The position numbers and the translations under genes are program-made. Below, one piece after another: positions 1-7,258 of a stretch of 19,631 nt of DNA. Origin of the DNA: Phycisphaerae bacterium (GTDB taxonomy: Bacteria > Planctomycetota > Phycisphaerae > Sedimentisphaerales > SG8-4); the NCBI GenBank assembly GCA_030603035.1, contig JAUVYQ010000034.1, forward strand, positions 1 to 19,631, read 5' to 3'. The notes under the pieces were generated by a model. That model was not told the DNA's origin and did not search any database. It was given only the letters and a program-made list of their open reading frames with translations. Positions within the stretch are counted from its first letter, which is position 1, and every line of letters starts with the position of its first letter.

Positions 1-356
1 GCGCGGATGGCGGCGCAGATGCCGTCGTTTTCCTTAAAGACGTTTATTCGAAACTGCAGCGAGCCAAGTCTGTAAGAGCAGTCCACGCTGTATTGTCCCT
101 GGAATTTGCTTAAGTTTTTGTCGCTTAAGAGCGGGTAGATAAGCTGCTTTGCTATCTCCTGTGTTACTGTGAGGCCCTTAAGTTTTACGAGGTTGCCGTC
201 GATGCGATAAGCAGGGGGTGCGCCGACTTTGATATGCAAATCAGAGACGCGCATCGCGCCTTTCTCCTCGAAGTAGGCCAACATATCAAGGATGCTTAGT
301 TTCCCGAGATTTTCGGTTGAATATACTTTTGCTGAAGTGGGGTATTTTTCAGTCAT
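1..356 (-). CDS. PilT/GspE-family type IV pilus ATPase, N-terminal part (runs off left edge)
   Basis: The minus strand read from ATG at 356 is open to the window edge for 118 codons. Residues about 40-60 read SDLHIKVGAPPAYRIDGNLV, the hallmark of the N-terminal domain of PilT/PilB/GspE secretion ATPases, and the visible end (FRINVFKENDGICAAIR) matches the PilT segment just before the linker to the ATPase core. PilT hexamers power pilus retraction at the inner membrane. The Walker motifs lie outside the window, so PilT versus PilB/PilU cannot be settled; the short N-terminal domain favours PilT. It has about 20 more residues before the SDLH motif than typical PilT. The start is supported by GGAGG six bases upstream (367-363 on the minus strand). 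It is divergent from lptD. Confidence 0.85.
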   Translation of the reverse strand, partial: MTEKYPTSAKVYSTENLGKLSILDMLAYFEEKGAMRVSDLHIKVGAPPAYRIDGNLVKLKGLTVTQEIAKQLIYPLLSDKNLSKFQGQYSVDCSYRLGSLQFRINVFKENDGICAAIR

Positions 357-513
357 ATTTGCCTCCGCTGGAATCAGGATGAAAATGTGATTTAGCTGTT
401 CAATACCAGACTTTTCTATAATAGTATAGCAGCACAGCCGTTGGAAAGCAAAGACCAAATGTCGTATCTGGCGTCTTGGGAGCTATGTCCTTTAGGGAGC
501 GGAAAATGAGTAA

Positions 514-545
514 ACCCCGTTAGATATGAAATTATCTCACGGGGT
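514..545. repeat. Inverted repeat / hairpin upstream of lptD
   Basis: ACCCCGT (514-520) pairs perfectly with ACGGGGT (539-545). After one mismatch, AGAT (522-525) pairs with ATCT (534-537), leaving a loop of about 8 nt. The flanks are TAA before and AAAT after, with no U-tract, so it is not a classical terminator. It could be a small dispersed repeat, an operator or a 5' UTR structure. No function is claimed. Confidence 0.5.
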
Positions 546-607
546 AAATGTGATTTTTGCTGGCTTTCCTGAGACAGGCGGCTATAATTTGTGGCAAATG
601 CCCCCGC

Positions 608-627
608 TGCTTCGTTTTTGCGAAGCA
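608..627. repeat. Perfect 7-bp stem-loop 43 nt before lptD start
   Basis: TGCTTCG (608-614), loop TTTTTG, CGAAGCA (621-627). It lies in the likely 5' UTR or promoter region of lptD and could affect lptD expression; its T-rich part is the loop, not a 3' tail, so termination is unlikely. Confidence 0.45.
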
Positions 628-670
628 AAACGGCGAGGGCTGGATTTTGCAGAATAACGGAATATAAGTT

Positions 671-3600
671 ATGCGGGAAAAGCTGTTTGTTCTGGTTATT
701 TTAATTTTGTTGTCGGCATTGCCGGTAAAATCGGGGCCGGCTGTTGAGGACGTGGTTGCCGGTGAGAAGGCCCGCGCTTTTGCCGGTCAGGATTTGCACT
801 TAGCAGGCGTTGAGCTTTTGAGCTATCAGTTAAGTACCGGCGAGCCCCGCCCTTCGGAAGGGCTGGGCGAGCATATTCTTGTTTTGCGGGACGGATTTTC
901 GATGTCGGTCGGGGCCAACCAATTTTCCAGCGATAGTGCGGTAGTATGGCTTAAAGCGGAGAGGACTGAATTTCGCGGCCGCGTTCGTATTGATGTAAAT
1001 GTTCGGGTGTATCTGCAAGGTGATGTATCGGTTAAAAAAGCCAGAGGCGCCAAGACCACCGATTTGAGCGAGACGGTGATTGAAAAGGGCGAGTCGATGG
1101 TTGTTCGTTTTGGTGTGAGCGGAGAGGTTTTTGTAACTGCGGAGAAAAGAGAGATTGCCGACCCTCGAGAACTGCCCCTTTATGCAGAGGCCTTTGAGGC
1201 GGTCGCAACGGTTGAACCGGAGTTTACCGGGCATAAGGTGCCAGGGTATCTACTGCCCGTAAGGCCGGTACCTGAATTGCCGGCAGAGAAGGTACGCCCG
1301 AAGAGACCGCCTGAAGAAGTGGTTCCTGTCAAGCCGGTTGAAGTAGTCCCTGAGCCGGAAGAGAAGAAGCTGCGTTTCCGGTATCCGGTGAATATATCGC
1401 CTGCGGGTGAAGCTCCGCTGAAGATGGAGTCTGCCAGGGCGGCGGACGGGACGGACATTGCAACGGTGATGCAGAGGTTCTATGTGTGGCAGAAGCAGGA
1501 TGAGGAGGGAGGTTTGCTGGAGCTGCAGGCCGATAAGGCGGTTATATTTTCGTCGCTCGTCGCTCGTCGCTCGTCGCTCGAAAAAGAAGAAACGCAATAC
1601 GATACTTTAGCCGGAAGAGATATTAAGGCGATTTATATGTCCGGCGATGTGGTGATGACAGAAGGGCAGCGGACGATTCGGGCAGATGAGATGTACTACG
1701 ATTTCCTTGAGAAAAAAGCTCTTGCGATAAATGCGGTGATGAGGAGTTTCGATGTAGAGCGAGGGATTCCCATTTATGTTCGGGCGGCGAAGCTGCGGCA
1801 AGAGGCAGAAAATAGATTTGCCGCTGATAATATCACCTTGACAAGCAGTGAGTTTTACCTGCCTCAGCTTTCGCTTAATGCCTCGAGTGTGATTATTACC
1901 GATACGACCCCTGTTGACGAGCGGTTGGGCAGGGTTTCTGATAGCAGCTATGATGCCGAGATGCGTGATGTGCGTTTGAAAATGGGTGATACAACGATTT
2001 TCTATTGGCCGTTTCTGCGTAGTAACCTGCAAAGGCCTGATGTTCCGCTCAAAAGCACGCATATTGGTCATGACAGTACGTGGGGGACATCGGTTGAGAC
2101 GCGATGGTATTTGGCGCGGCTGTTGGGACTGCGGGAGGCGGAGGGGACTGACAGCACTCTTGCGCTGGATTATTATGGCAAACGCGGGGTCGGTGCCGGC
2201 GTGGAGATTGATTATGAAAGAGAGGATTATTTCGGCAGACTTTTAGGTTATGTTATACGAGATAGCGGCGAGGACAGACTGGGCAGGTACAGCAGTCGCA
2301 GAGACGTTGAGCCGCCCCGTGAGCTTCGGGGGCGGTTCCGCTGGCAGCACAGGCATTTTCTGCCTTACAACTGGCAGCTTACCAGCGGTGTCAGTTACTC
2401 ATCTGATGAGCATTTTATCGAGAGTTATTATCGTAACGAATTTAACGTGGGCGAGAGGCAGGAAACATATATGCATCTAAAGCGCCTGCAGGACAACTGG
2501 GCGCTGTCTTTGTTAGGCAAGGGGCGGATAAACAATTTTGCCGACGAGCTGGAAGAGCTGCCCGGCGCCGGGTTTCACGTGACGGGCCAGTCACTTTTTA
2601 ATGATACGTTCACTTTGTACAGCGATACCGAAGTCAGCCGGCTGCGACAGAGGATAGGCGACGACCATTCGACCGTAATCAGCGAGGAGCAGTTTTCATT
2701 TATGTCGCAGAGAGTTGAGCTTGATATGCCAATCTACACTGCAGCTTTCAAGATTATGCCTTTTGTGGCCGGGACTTTCGGCTATGATGACCGCAGCGGT
2801 TTTGAAAGGTCACTTGTGGTTGATGATGGAAGCGTTAAGGGCAGTTTCGGTGAGGACAAGGTTTGGATTGGTGAGGCCGGTGTTCGTGTGGGCACACAAT
2901 ACTGGAAGGTTTATCCTGATGTCAAATCGCGACTGTGGGATTTGAACCAATTGCGGCATATCATAAAGCCGCAATTGACGGCTGTTCTTTACGAGGAAAA
3001 CGACTCTGTTGTTAAGCAACATGATACGCTGAATGTAGGTATTTCTCAGCGGCTGCAGACGAAGAGGGGCCCTGCAGATAAACGGCGGACGGTTGATTGG
3101 ATGCGATTGGATACGGACTTTACGTGGGTGAATGACTCTGAAAGCGCTGATACCGCCGGGCCTGATAGATTTATCTGGAACAGGCCGATTGTGCCGATGC
3201 GTGTGCTTTCGGCACCCGATATCTTTAACAGCGACCTTACTGACACAAGTCTTCACAGATTTGAGATGTTTGGGCCGAGGCGCAATTACTTCGGCGCCGA
3301 CTATATCTGGCGCCTGAGCGATACATCCGCCGTATTGAGTGATATGTATTTTGATATGCAAAGCGGAGTGGTGCAGCAATTTAACGTTGGTTTAACACAT
3401 CTGCGCTGGCCCAATTTGAGTTATTATATAGGCAGCAGATATTTGCGGCGGGTCGAGGTTCTGGATGAAAAAGGCTCGAATGCGTTCACTTTTGCGGCGA
3501 CTTACGTACTTGACCCGCGATATACGTTGGTATATTCTTCGCAGTATGATTTTGACTACGGTGCAAGTCTACGAAGTGATATAATGCTTATAAGGCGTTA

Positions 3601-3742
3601 TCACAGGGTTTATTGGGGTCTTACGTACAGTGCGGATGAGTCTCTGGACAGACATTCAATTGTATTTAGTATATGGCCGCAGGGTATTCCGGAGCTGGCA
3701 ATCGGGCCGAGAAGGTATATGCCACTGGGCGGTTACGATTGA
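671..3742 (+). CDS. lptD: LptD/OstA-family outer-membrane LPS-assembly protein
   Basis: The 1023-residue product has a signal peptide (residues 1-21: basic start, hydrophobic VLVILILLSALPV, then VKS before GPAVED). Residues about 40-165 and 265-415 look like OstA/LptA-type beta-jellyroll material, with the typical text SGDVVMTEGQRTIRADEMYYD near 325-345. A proline/glutamate-rich linker (about 200-245) separates them. From about 420 to the end the alternating aromatic/charged pattern (RGRFRWQHRHFLPYNWQL near 555) is that of the LptD beta-barrel. LptD receives lipopolysaccharide or a related glycolipid from the periplasmic bridge and inserts it into the outer membrane. It is longer than proteobacterial LptD (about 780 residues). 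A REP-like hairpin (842-871) and a heptamer tract (1551-1580) lie inside the frame. The ATG at 671 has a weak ribosome-binding site but sits exactly at the signal peptide. Partner proteins (LptE and others) are not in the window. Confidence 0.85.
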   Translation: MREKLFVLVILILLSALPVKSGPAVEDVVAGEKARAFAGQDLHLAGVELLSYQLSTGEPRPSEGLGEHILVLRDGFSMSVGANQFSSDSAVVWLKAERTEFRGRVRIDVNVRVYLQGDVSVKKARGAKTTDLSETVIEKGESMVVRFGVSGEVFVTAEKREIADPRELPLYAEAFEAVATVEPEFTGHKVPGYLLPVRPVPELPAEKVRPKRPPEEVVPVKPVEVVPEPEEKKLRFRYPVNISPAGEAPLKMESARAADGTDIATVMQRFYVWQKQDEEGGLLELQADKAVIFSSLVARRSSLEKEETQYDTLAGRDIKAIYMSGDVVMTEGQRTIRADEMYYDFLEKKALAINAVMRSFDVERGIPIYVRAAKLRQEAENRFAADNITLTSSEFYLPQLSLNASSVIITDTTPVDERLGRVSDSSYDAEMRDVRLKMGDTTIFYWPFLRSNLQRPDVPLKSTHIGHDSTWGTSVETRWYLARLLGLREAEGTDSTLALDYYGKRGVGAGVEIDYEREDYFGRLLGYVIRDSGEDRLGRYSSRRDVEPPRELRGRFRWQHRHFLPYNWQLTSGVSYSSDEHFIESYYRNEFNVGERQETYMHLKRLQDNWALSLLGKGRINNFADELEELPGAGFHVTGQSLFNDTFTLYSDTEVSRLRQRIGDDHSTVISEEQFSFMSQRVELDMPIYTAAFKIMPFVAGTFGYDDRSGFERSLVVDDGSVKGSFGEDKVWIGEAGVRVGTQYWKVYPDVKSRLWDLNQLRHIIKPQLTAVLYEENDSVVKQHDTLNVGISQRLQTKRGPADKRRTVDWMRLDTDFTWVNDSESADTAGPDRFIWNRPIVPMRVLSAPDIFNSDLTDTSLHRFEMFGPRRNYFGADYIWRLSDTSAVLSDMYFDMQSGVVQQFNVGLTHLRWPNLSYYIGSRYLRRVEVLDEKGSNAFTFAATYVLDPRYTLVYSSQYDFDYGASLRSDIMLIRRYHRVYWGLTYSADESLDRHSIVFSIWPQGIPELAIGPRRYMPLGGYD
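842..871. repeat. REP-like palindrome inside lptD (copy 1)
   Basis: GCCCTT (849-854), loop CGG and AAGGGC (858-863) form a perfect 6-bp hairpin. The surrounding 30 bp match 15772-15801 at 24 of 30 positions, with the changes preserving a stem. In lptD it encodes residues 58-67 (EPRPSEGLGE). This suggests a mobile or REP-like repeat captured in frame close to the signal peptide. Confidence 0.55.
1551..1580. repeat. In-frame heptamer tract (CGTCGCT)x4 inside lptD
   Basis: Four perfect copies of CGTCGCT plus CG. Because 3 x 7 nt equals 7 codons, the tract encodes a 7-residue repeat, SSLVARR-SSL (residues 294-303), in the linker before the second OstA-like module. A change by one unit would shift the frame; a change by three would keep it. 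Confidence 0.8.
2312..2335. repeat. GC-rich hairpin inside lptD
   Basis: CCGCCCC (2312-2318) pairs with GGGGCGG (2329-2335) across a 10-nt loop. It encodes the PPRELRGRF segment, which looks native to the barrel, so this may be chance rather than an inserted element. Confidence 0.3.
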
Positions 3743-3797
3743 TTATTGATGAGAAGAGAAGAACATAAGGTAAAAGTTACAGCAAGAATCGGCAGAT

Positions 3798-3839
3798 ATA
3801 GTAAATACGAAATAGTAAATAGAAAATGGTGAATTGATA
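3798..3839. repeat. Degenerate heptad tract ahead of fba (ATAGTAA family)
   Basis: Six consecutive 7-bp words: ATAGTAA, ATACGAA, ATAGTAA, ATAGAAA, ATGGTGA, ATTGATA. The tract runs directly into the AAAGGAG ribosome-binding site of the aldolase gene, so the upstream part of the leader has heptad structure. No inverted second half is seen here. Confidence 0.65.
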
Positions 3840-3845
3840 AAGGAG
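3839..3845 (+). promoter_or_regulatory. Ribosome-binding site fixing the fba start
   Basis: AAAGGAG lies 6 nt before ATG 3852. An in-frame ATG at 3834 would place this site inside the coding sequence, so 3852 is the better start. Confidence 0.8.
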
Positions 3846-3851
3846 AGTGCG

Positions 3852-4796
3852 ATGGCGTTGGTTAATACCAAAAAGATGTTCGAGATGGCGATGCGAGGCG
3901 GCTATGCAGTAGGTGCGTTCAACGTGAACAATATGGAGATTACGCAGGGTATTATAGGTGCAGTAGCCGAAGAGAAGGCCCCGCTTATTCTGCAGGTGTC
4001 GCGAGGCGGACGTAAGTATGCGAGCCTTAGCTATTTGAGGGCGATCATTGATGTGGTGGTCGAGGAAAATCCTGATATTCCTGTCGCAATAAACCTTGAC
4101 CACGGTGATAATTTTGAGACTTGCAAACAATTCATGGACGCCGGCTTTACGTCTGTAATGATAGACGCTTCAAAACGGCCGTTTGAAGAAAACATTAGAG
4201 TTACCAGCGAGGTAGTCGAATATGCGCACGCTCACGACGTTGTTGTTGAAGCAGAGTTGGGCCAGTTGGGTGGAATCGAAGAGGATGTGGTTGGGGTCGA
4301 AGATGTGAGCAAGCACGTGGCTGACCCGAATCAGGTGGTAGAGTTTGTTGAAAAAAGCGGCTGTGATTCTTTGGCGGTGGCTTGCGGGACCAGTCATGGA
4401 GCGTACAAGTTTAAGACCGAGCCCAAGCTGGCCTTCGATGTGATACAGGAGATAGGGGACAGGCTGCCTGGATTTCCGCTGGTTATGCACGGCTCGAGCA
4501 GTGTGATACGGGAGTTCGTGGACCTTATTAACAAATATGGCGGGGATATGCCGAATGCAATGGGTGTACCCGAAGAGTCGGTCAGCAAGGCGGCAAAAAT
4601 GGCAATCTGTAAGGTGAATATCGATACGGATTTGCGGCTGGCTCTGACGGCTAAAATCCGGCAGGTTTTTGCCGAAAAGCCCGGTGAGTTTGACCCGCGT
4701 AAATACCTCGGCCCGGGTAAAGAAGCCATTAAAGATATGGTTAAACATAAGCTGCACGTTTTAGGTTGTGCCGGAAAGGCGGCTGAGTGTATGTAG
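3852..4796 (+). CDS. fba: Class II fructose-1,6-bisphosphate aldolase
   Basis: The 314-residue zinc-dependent aldolase interconverts fructose-1,6-bisphosphate with dihydroxyacetone phosphate and glyceraldehyde-3-phosphate in cytoplasmic glycolysis/gluconeogenesis. Family motifs are complete. The N-terminus VGAFNVNNMEITQGI is typical. NLDHGDN (81-87) carries zinc ligand His84. EAELGQLGG and HGAYKF (His182) follow, then MHGSSS (His213), and NIDTDLR (256-262) is the substrate-phosphate/Schiff-face motif. Length is normal for the shorter class II branch. The start at 3852 follows a strong ribosome-binding site. The gene ends in TAG at 4794-4796, and the 30-unit heptamer array begins on the next base. 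A tagatose-bisphosphate aldolase is possible in this family but fba is the default reading. Confidence 0.93.
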   Translation: MALVNTKKMFEMAMRGGYAVGAFNVNNMEITQGIIGAVAEEKAPLILQVSRGGRKYASLSYLRAIIDVVVEENPDIPVAINLDHGDNFETCKQFMDAGFTSVMIDASKRPFEENIRVTSEVVEYAHAHDVVVEAELGQLGGIEEDVVGVEDVSKHVADPNQVVEFVEKSGCDSLAVACGTSHGAYKFKTEPKLAFDVIQEIGDRLPGFPLVMHGSSSVIREFVDLINKYGGDMPNAMGVPEESVSKAAKMAICKVNIDTDLRLALTAKIRQVFAEKPGEFDPRKYLGPGKEAIKDMVKHKLHVLGCAGKAAECM

Positions 4797-5006
4797 GCTC
4801 GATACTCGATACTCGATACTCGATACTCGATGCTCGATACTCGATACTCGATGCTCGATGCTCGATACTCGATGCTCGATGCTCGATACTCGATACTCGA
4901 TGCTCGATGCTCGATGCTCGATACTCGATACTCGATACTCGATGCTTGATGCTCGATGCTCGATACTCGATACTCGATACTTGATGCTCGATACTCGATA
5001 CTTGAT
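4797..5006. repeat. 30-unit perfect-register heptamer array (ACTCGAT/GCTCGAT)
   Basis: Exactly 30 consecutive 7-bp units fill 210 bp, starting on the base after the fba stop codon. Units differ almost only at the first base: 17 begin with A and 13 with G. Three units have CTTGAT instead of CTCGAT (units at 4944, 4979 and 5000). Units 16-21 (4902-4943, GGGAAA) and 22-27 (4944-4985, GGGAAA) form a 42-bp higher-order duplication with two mismatches. No spacers are present, so it is not a CRISPR. Several frames on both strands are open through it only because the unit lacks stop codons. It resembles, in kind, the heptanucleotide STRR repeats known from cyanobacteria. Function unknown. Confidence 0.95.
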
Positions 5007-5019
5007 ATCAAGAATCGAG
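4994..5019. repeat. Palindrome closing the heptamer array
   Basis: The last two heptamers plus the next 13 bp form a 26-bp palindrome centred on GATATC, with arms CTCGATACTTGA and TCAAGAATCGAG and a single mismatched pair. After it the sequence carries the inverted word (AATCGAG, AATACGG), so the array ends in a fold-back. Confidence 0.75.
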
Positions 5020-5043
5020 AATACGGGACACGGTATGTGAGAT

Positions 5044-7233
5044 ATGAGACACAAAAAAGAAAATTTTGCTTTCTATTTTTTACTTTTTAGCTCTCTTTTA
5101 TGTGTGCTGGTCTGCGCTTTTGCGGCCCAGTCAGCGCCCGTTGCCCCCCGGCCGGCAACAAGCAGTGGGCGAGCCGGCGTTGTTGAATCGGCTTGTGAGC
5201 TAATTTACCAGGGTCAATTCGACGCTGCCGATGAACTAATAGGCGAGCGTTCACGGCTTGGTCGGTTGGCGAAGATTGTCCAGGAATACAAGAGTATAAA
5301 ACAACGGCGTCAGTCAGCCCGGGAAGCTGCATACCAGGAGCAGTTAGCTGAGCTGGAAAAGTTCCGAGCCGAGGCAGATGCCAACGATGTGAACGATGTA
5401 GGGTTCCCGCAAAGCGGGGTTGCTGTAAATGATATTCCTGCGGTGTTTTCGGTCATTGTCAAGGCGTGCGAGTTTGCGGATGATGCACAGAGAGAGCAGC
5501 TTCTGTCTGAGTCGTTCGTAAAGCAGGTTTTTCAACAAGCGATGGACAAAAGCGCTGAGTTCGAGTCAGAAGGGAAATGGCTTGATGCCTACACAAATTG
5601 CTACTATTGGCTGCAGGCAATCGAGCCGGACAATGAGGCGTATTCGGATTATGCCGAGCGGCTTCTGGACAAGGCCAGTATCGTAGCGTCTTTTCAAGAC
5701 AGCCCCTGTGAGACCCGCAAGGAGCGTTATGAAGGGGTGAAGGAAGAGATGTTTGTTCTGGCGATTAGTGCCCTGAAATCCAATTACGTCAGCATTATCG
5801 ATTATCGTCAAATGGCGTCCAAAGCTGTGAGGCGCTGCGAGCTGCTGGGTGAGGTGATGGAATTTGCGGTTGACGATTTCCCATTGACGATTGAAAATCC
5901 AAAATCTCTATCGGCGTGGTCGGCGGCTCTGGCAGCGGTTCTGGATGAAGTAGAGCATTCTCCCACGGGTGTAAGTAAAGATAAGTTTATAGATGTTTTT
6001 GAAAAAGTCCTGGCGCTGAACACAACAGCGGCCCAATTTCCCCGCCCGGTACTGATTGCACAGTTTGCAGAAGCTGCATTGTCTGCGCTTGACCCTTATA
6101 CGGTTATGGTTTGGCCCAGGCAGGTGCGGGATTTTGAAAAGATGATGACCAATGAATTTACGGGTATCGGCATAGAGATTTCGAAACGACAAGGTCTGTT
6201 GACGGTAACGAGTCTTTTGCCTGATACGCCGGCGTACAACTCCGGTCTTGATGCAGGAGATGTGATAGAAGCGGCAGACGGGGTTGAAACGAAGGATATG
6301 TCTCTTACCTGTGCGGTTCACAGGATTACCGGTCAAGTCGGCACAAAAGTAACATTGACGATAAGACGTGCCGGTGAGGAGAAAACCAGGGACATTACTA
6401 TAACCAGGGCGAAGATAATCGTTCCGACAATTCGTGGCTGGCAAAGGACCGAATCAGGCCGCTGGCTGTATATGATTGATGAGAGGAACAAAATCGGTTA
6501 TGTCCGCGTTACCGGTTTTTCCGCGGAGACCGCTTCGGACCTGGAAAAAGTCCTGGTTGACCTTGAGTCAGAAGGGTTGAAGGGATTGATTTTGGATTTG
6601 CGATTCAATTCCGGCGGGTTTTTAGATAGTGCCATTGCGGTAAACGACAAATTCCTCGAAGAAGGACTGATAGTCATCACGCGTCCGCGGTCATGGCTGT
6701 CGTCAACTTACGCATCGGCACACAAGAAGGGGACGCACCTAAATTATCCGCTTGTAATACTGATAAATTCCAGTTCGGCCAGTGGTTCGGAGATAGTGGC
6801 GGGGGCACTGGCAGATGAAGATCATAACCGGGCAATTTTGGTGGGAGCGAGGACCCACGGCAAAGGCAGCGTGCAGGGGATAACGCACTATCCAGGCGGA
6901 AGTGCGCAGCTGAAATATACGATGGCGTATTATCATTTACCTTCAGGCCAGAGAGTTAAAAGCCGGGATGCAATGAAAAAACAGGGCAGAAAGGATTGGG
7001 GCATCGGGCCGGATATCGAAATCAAATTGAGAAGCGATGAGCTCAGGAAGATGATTGATGTCCAGAGGGATAACGACGTGCTGGTTAAGGCCGACCACGG
7101 CAAGGGCGGCGCAGCGCTGAAAAAGCATACGGTCGAGGAAACCCTTGCGGCTGACCCGCAGTTGGCGGTTGGCGTTCTGGTTGTTAAGAGCAAATTGATT
7201 CAAGCCGGCGCTCTGGTTTCGAATGTGAATTGA
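5044..7233 (+). CDS. C-terminal processing protease, PDZ + peptidase S41
   Basis: The 729-residue protein starts with a signal peptide (about residues 1-28, hydrophobic FAFYFLLFSSLLCVLVCAFA), so it acts in the periplasm or envelope. Residues 30-365 are a charged, mostly helical N-terminal region without a motif I recognise. A PDZ domain spans about 370-455 (FTGIGIEI, GLDAGDVI). The S41 core follows, with LILDLRFNSGGFLDSAI, the nucleophile motif SASGSEI (Ser580) and the general base in THGKGSVQ (Lys607). This Ser-Lys pair is the catalytic dyad of CtpA/Prc-type proteases, which trim C-termini of envelope proteins. The spacing is two residues longer than I recall for CtpA. The ATG at 5044 has no clear Shine-Dalgarno sequence and lies 37 nt after the heptamer array. 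Substrates cannot be inferred. Confidence 0.88.
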   Translation: MRHKKENFAFYFLLFSSLLCVLVCAFAAQSAPVAPRPATSSGRAGVVESACELIYQGQFDAADELIGERSRLGRLAKIVQEYKSIKQRRQSAREAAYQEQLAELEKFRAEADANDVNDVGFPQSGVAVNDIPAVFSVIVKACEFADDAQREQLLSESFVKQVFQQAMDKSAEFESEGKWLDAYTNCYYWLQAIEPDNEAYSDYAERLLDKASIVASFQDSPCETRKERYEGVKEEMFVLAISALKSNYVSIIDYRQMASKAVRRCELLGEVMEFAVDDFPLTIENPKSLSAWSAALAAVLDEVEHSPTGVSKDKFIDVFEKVLALNTTAAQFPRPVLIAQFAEAALSALDPYTVMVWPRQVRDFEKMMTNEFTGIGIEISKRQGLLTVTSLLPDTPAYNSGLDAGDVIEAADGVETKDMSLTCAVHRITGQVGTKVTLTIRRAGEEKTRDITITRAKIIVPTIRGWQRTESGRWLYMIDERNKIGYVRVTGFSAETASDLEKVLVDLESEGLKGLILDLRFNSGGFLDSAIAVNDKFLEEGLIVITRPRSWLSSTYASAHKKGTHLNYPLVILINSSSASGSEIVAGALADEDHNRAILVGARTHGKGSVQGITHYPGGSAQLKYTMAYYHLPSGQRVKSRDAMKKQGRKDWGIGPDIEIKLRSDELRKMIDVQRDNDVLVKADHGKGGAALKKHTVEETLAADPQLAVGVLVVKSKLIQAGALVSNVN

Positions 7234-7258
7234 CTTTCAGCTAAAGGGATGTGCGGAT

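Larger units (their letters stand above)
357..670. other. 314-bp gap between divergent pilT-like gene and lptD
   Basis: No convincing gene is present. The gap must hold the promoters of both flanking genes. On the minus strand a TATACT/TATTAT-type AT-rich block near 418-430 could be the -10 of the pilT-like gene, but no good -35 is visible. Two hairpins (514-545 and 608-627) are listed separately. The lptD start at 671 has only a weak GGA (about 658) upstream. The gap shows none of the 7-bp periodicity seen in most other gaps. Confidence 0.5.

Noticed and set aside
416..628. 70-residue minus-strand ORF in the pilT-lptD gap
   Set aside because: TTG start without a ribosome-binding site, spans both hairpins, and its composition is unlike the neighbouring proteins.
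2810..3379. 189-residue minus-strand ORF opposite lptD
   Set aside because: Shadow of the lptD barrel-coding frame; no signal, motif or start context.
4797..5006. CRISPR array
   Set aside because: Units are 7 bp and contiguous with no spacers; no cas genes are present.
4394..5054. Open frames on both strands across the heptamer array (repeating SSIEYRV or LDTRYSI peptides)
   Set aside because: They exist only because the unit ACTCGAT/GCTCGAT has no stop in these frames; no ribosome-binding sites, no non-repeat domain, and they overlap fba or run antisense to it.
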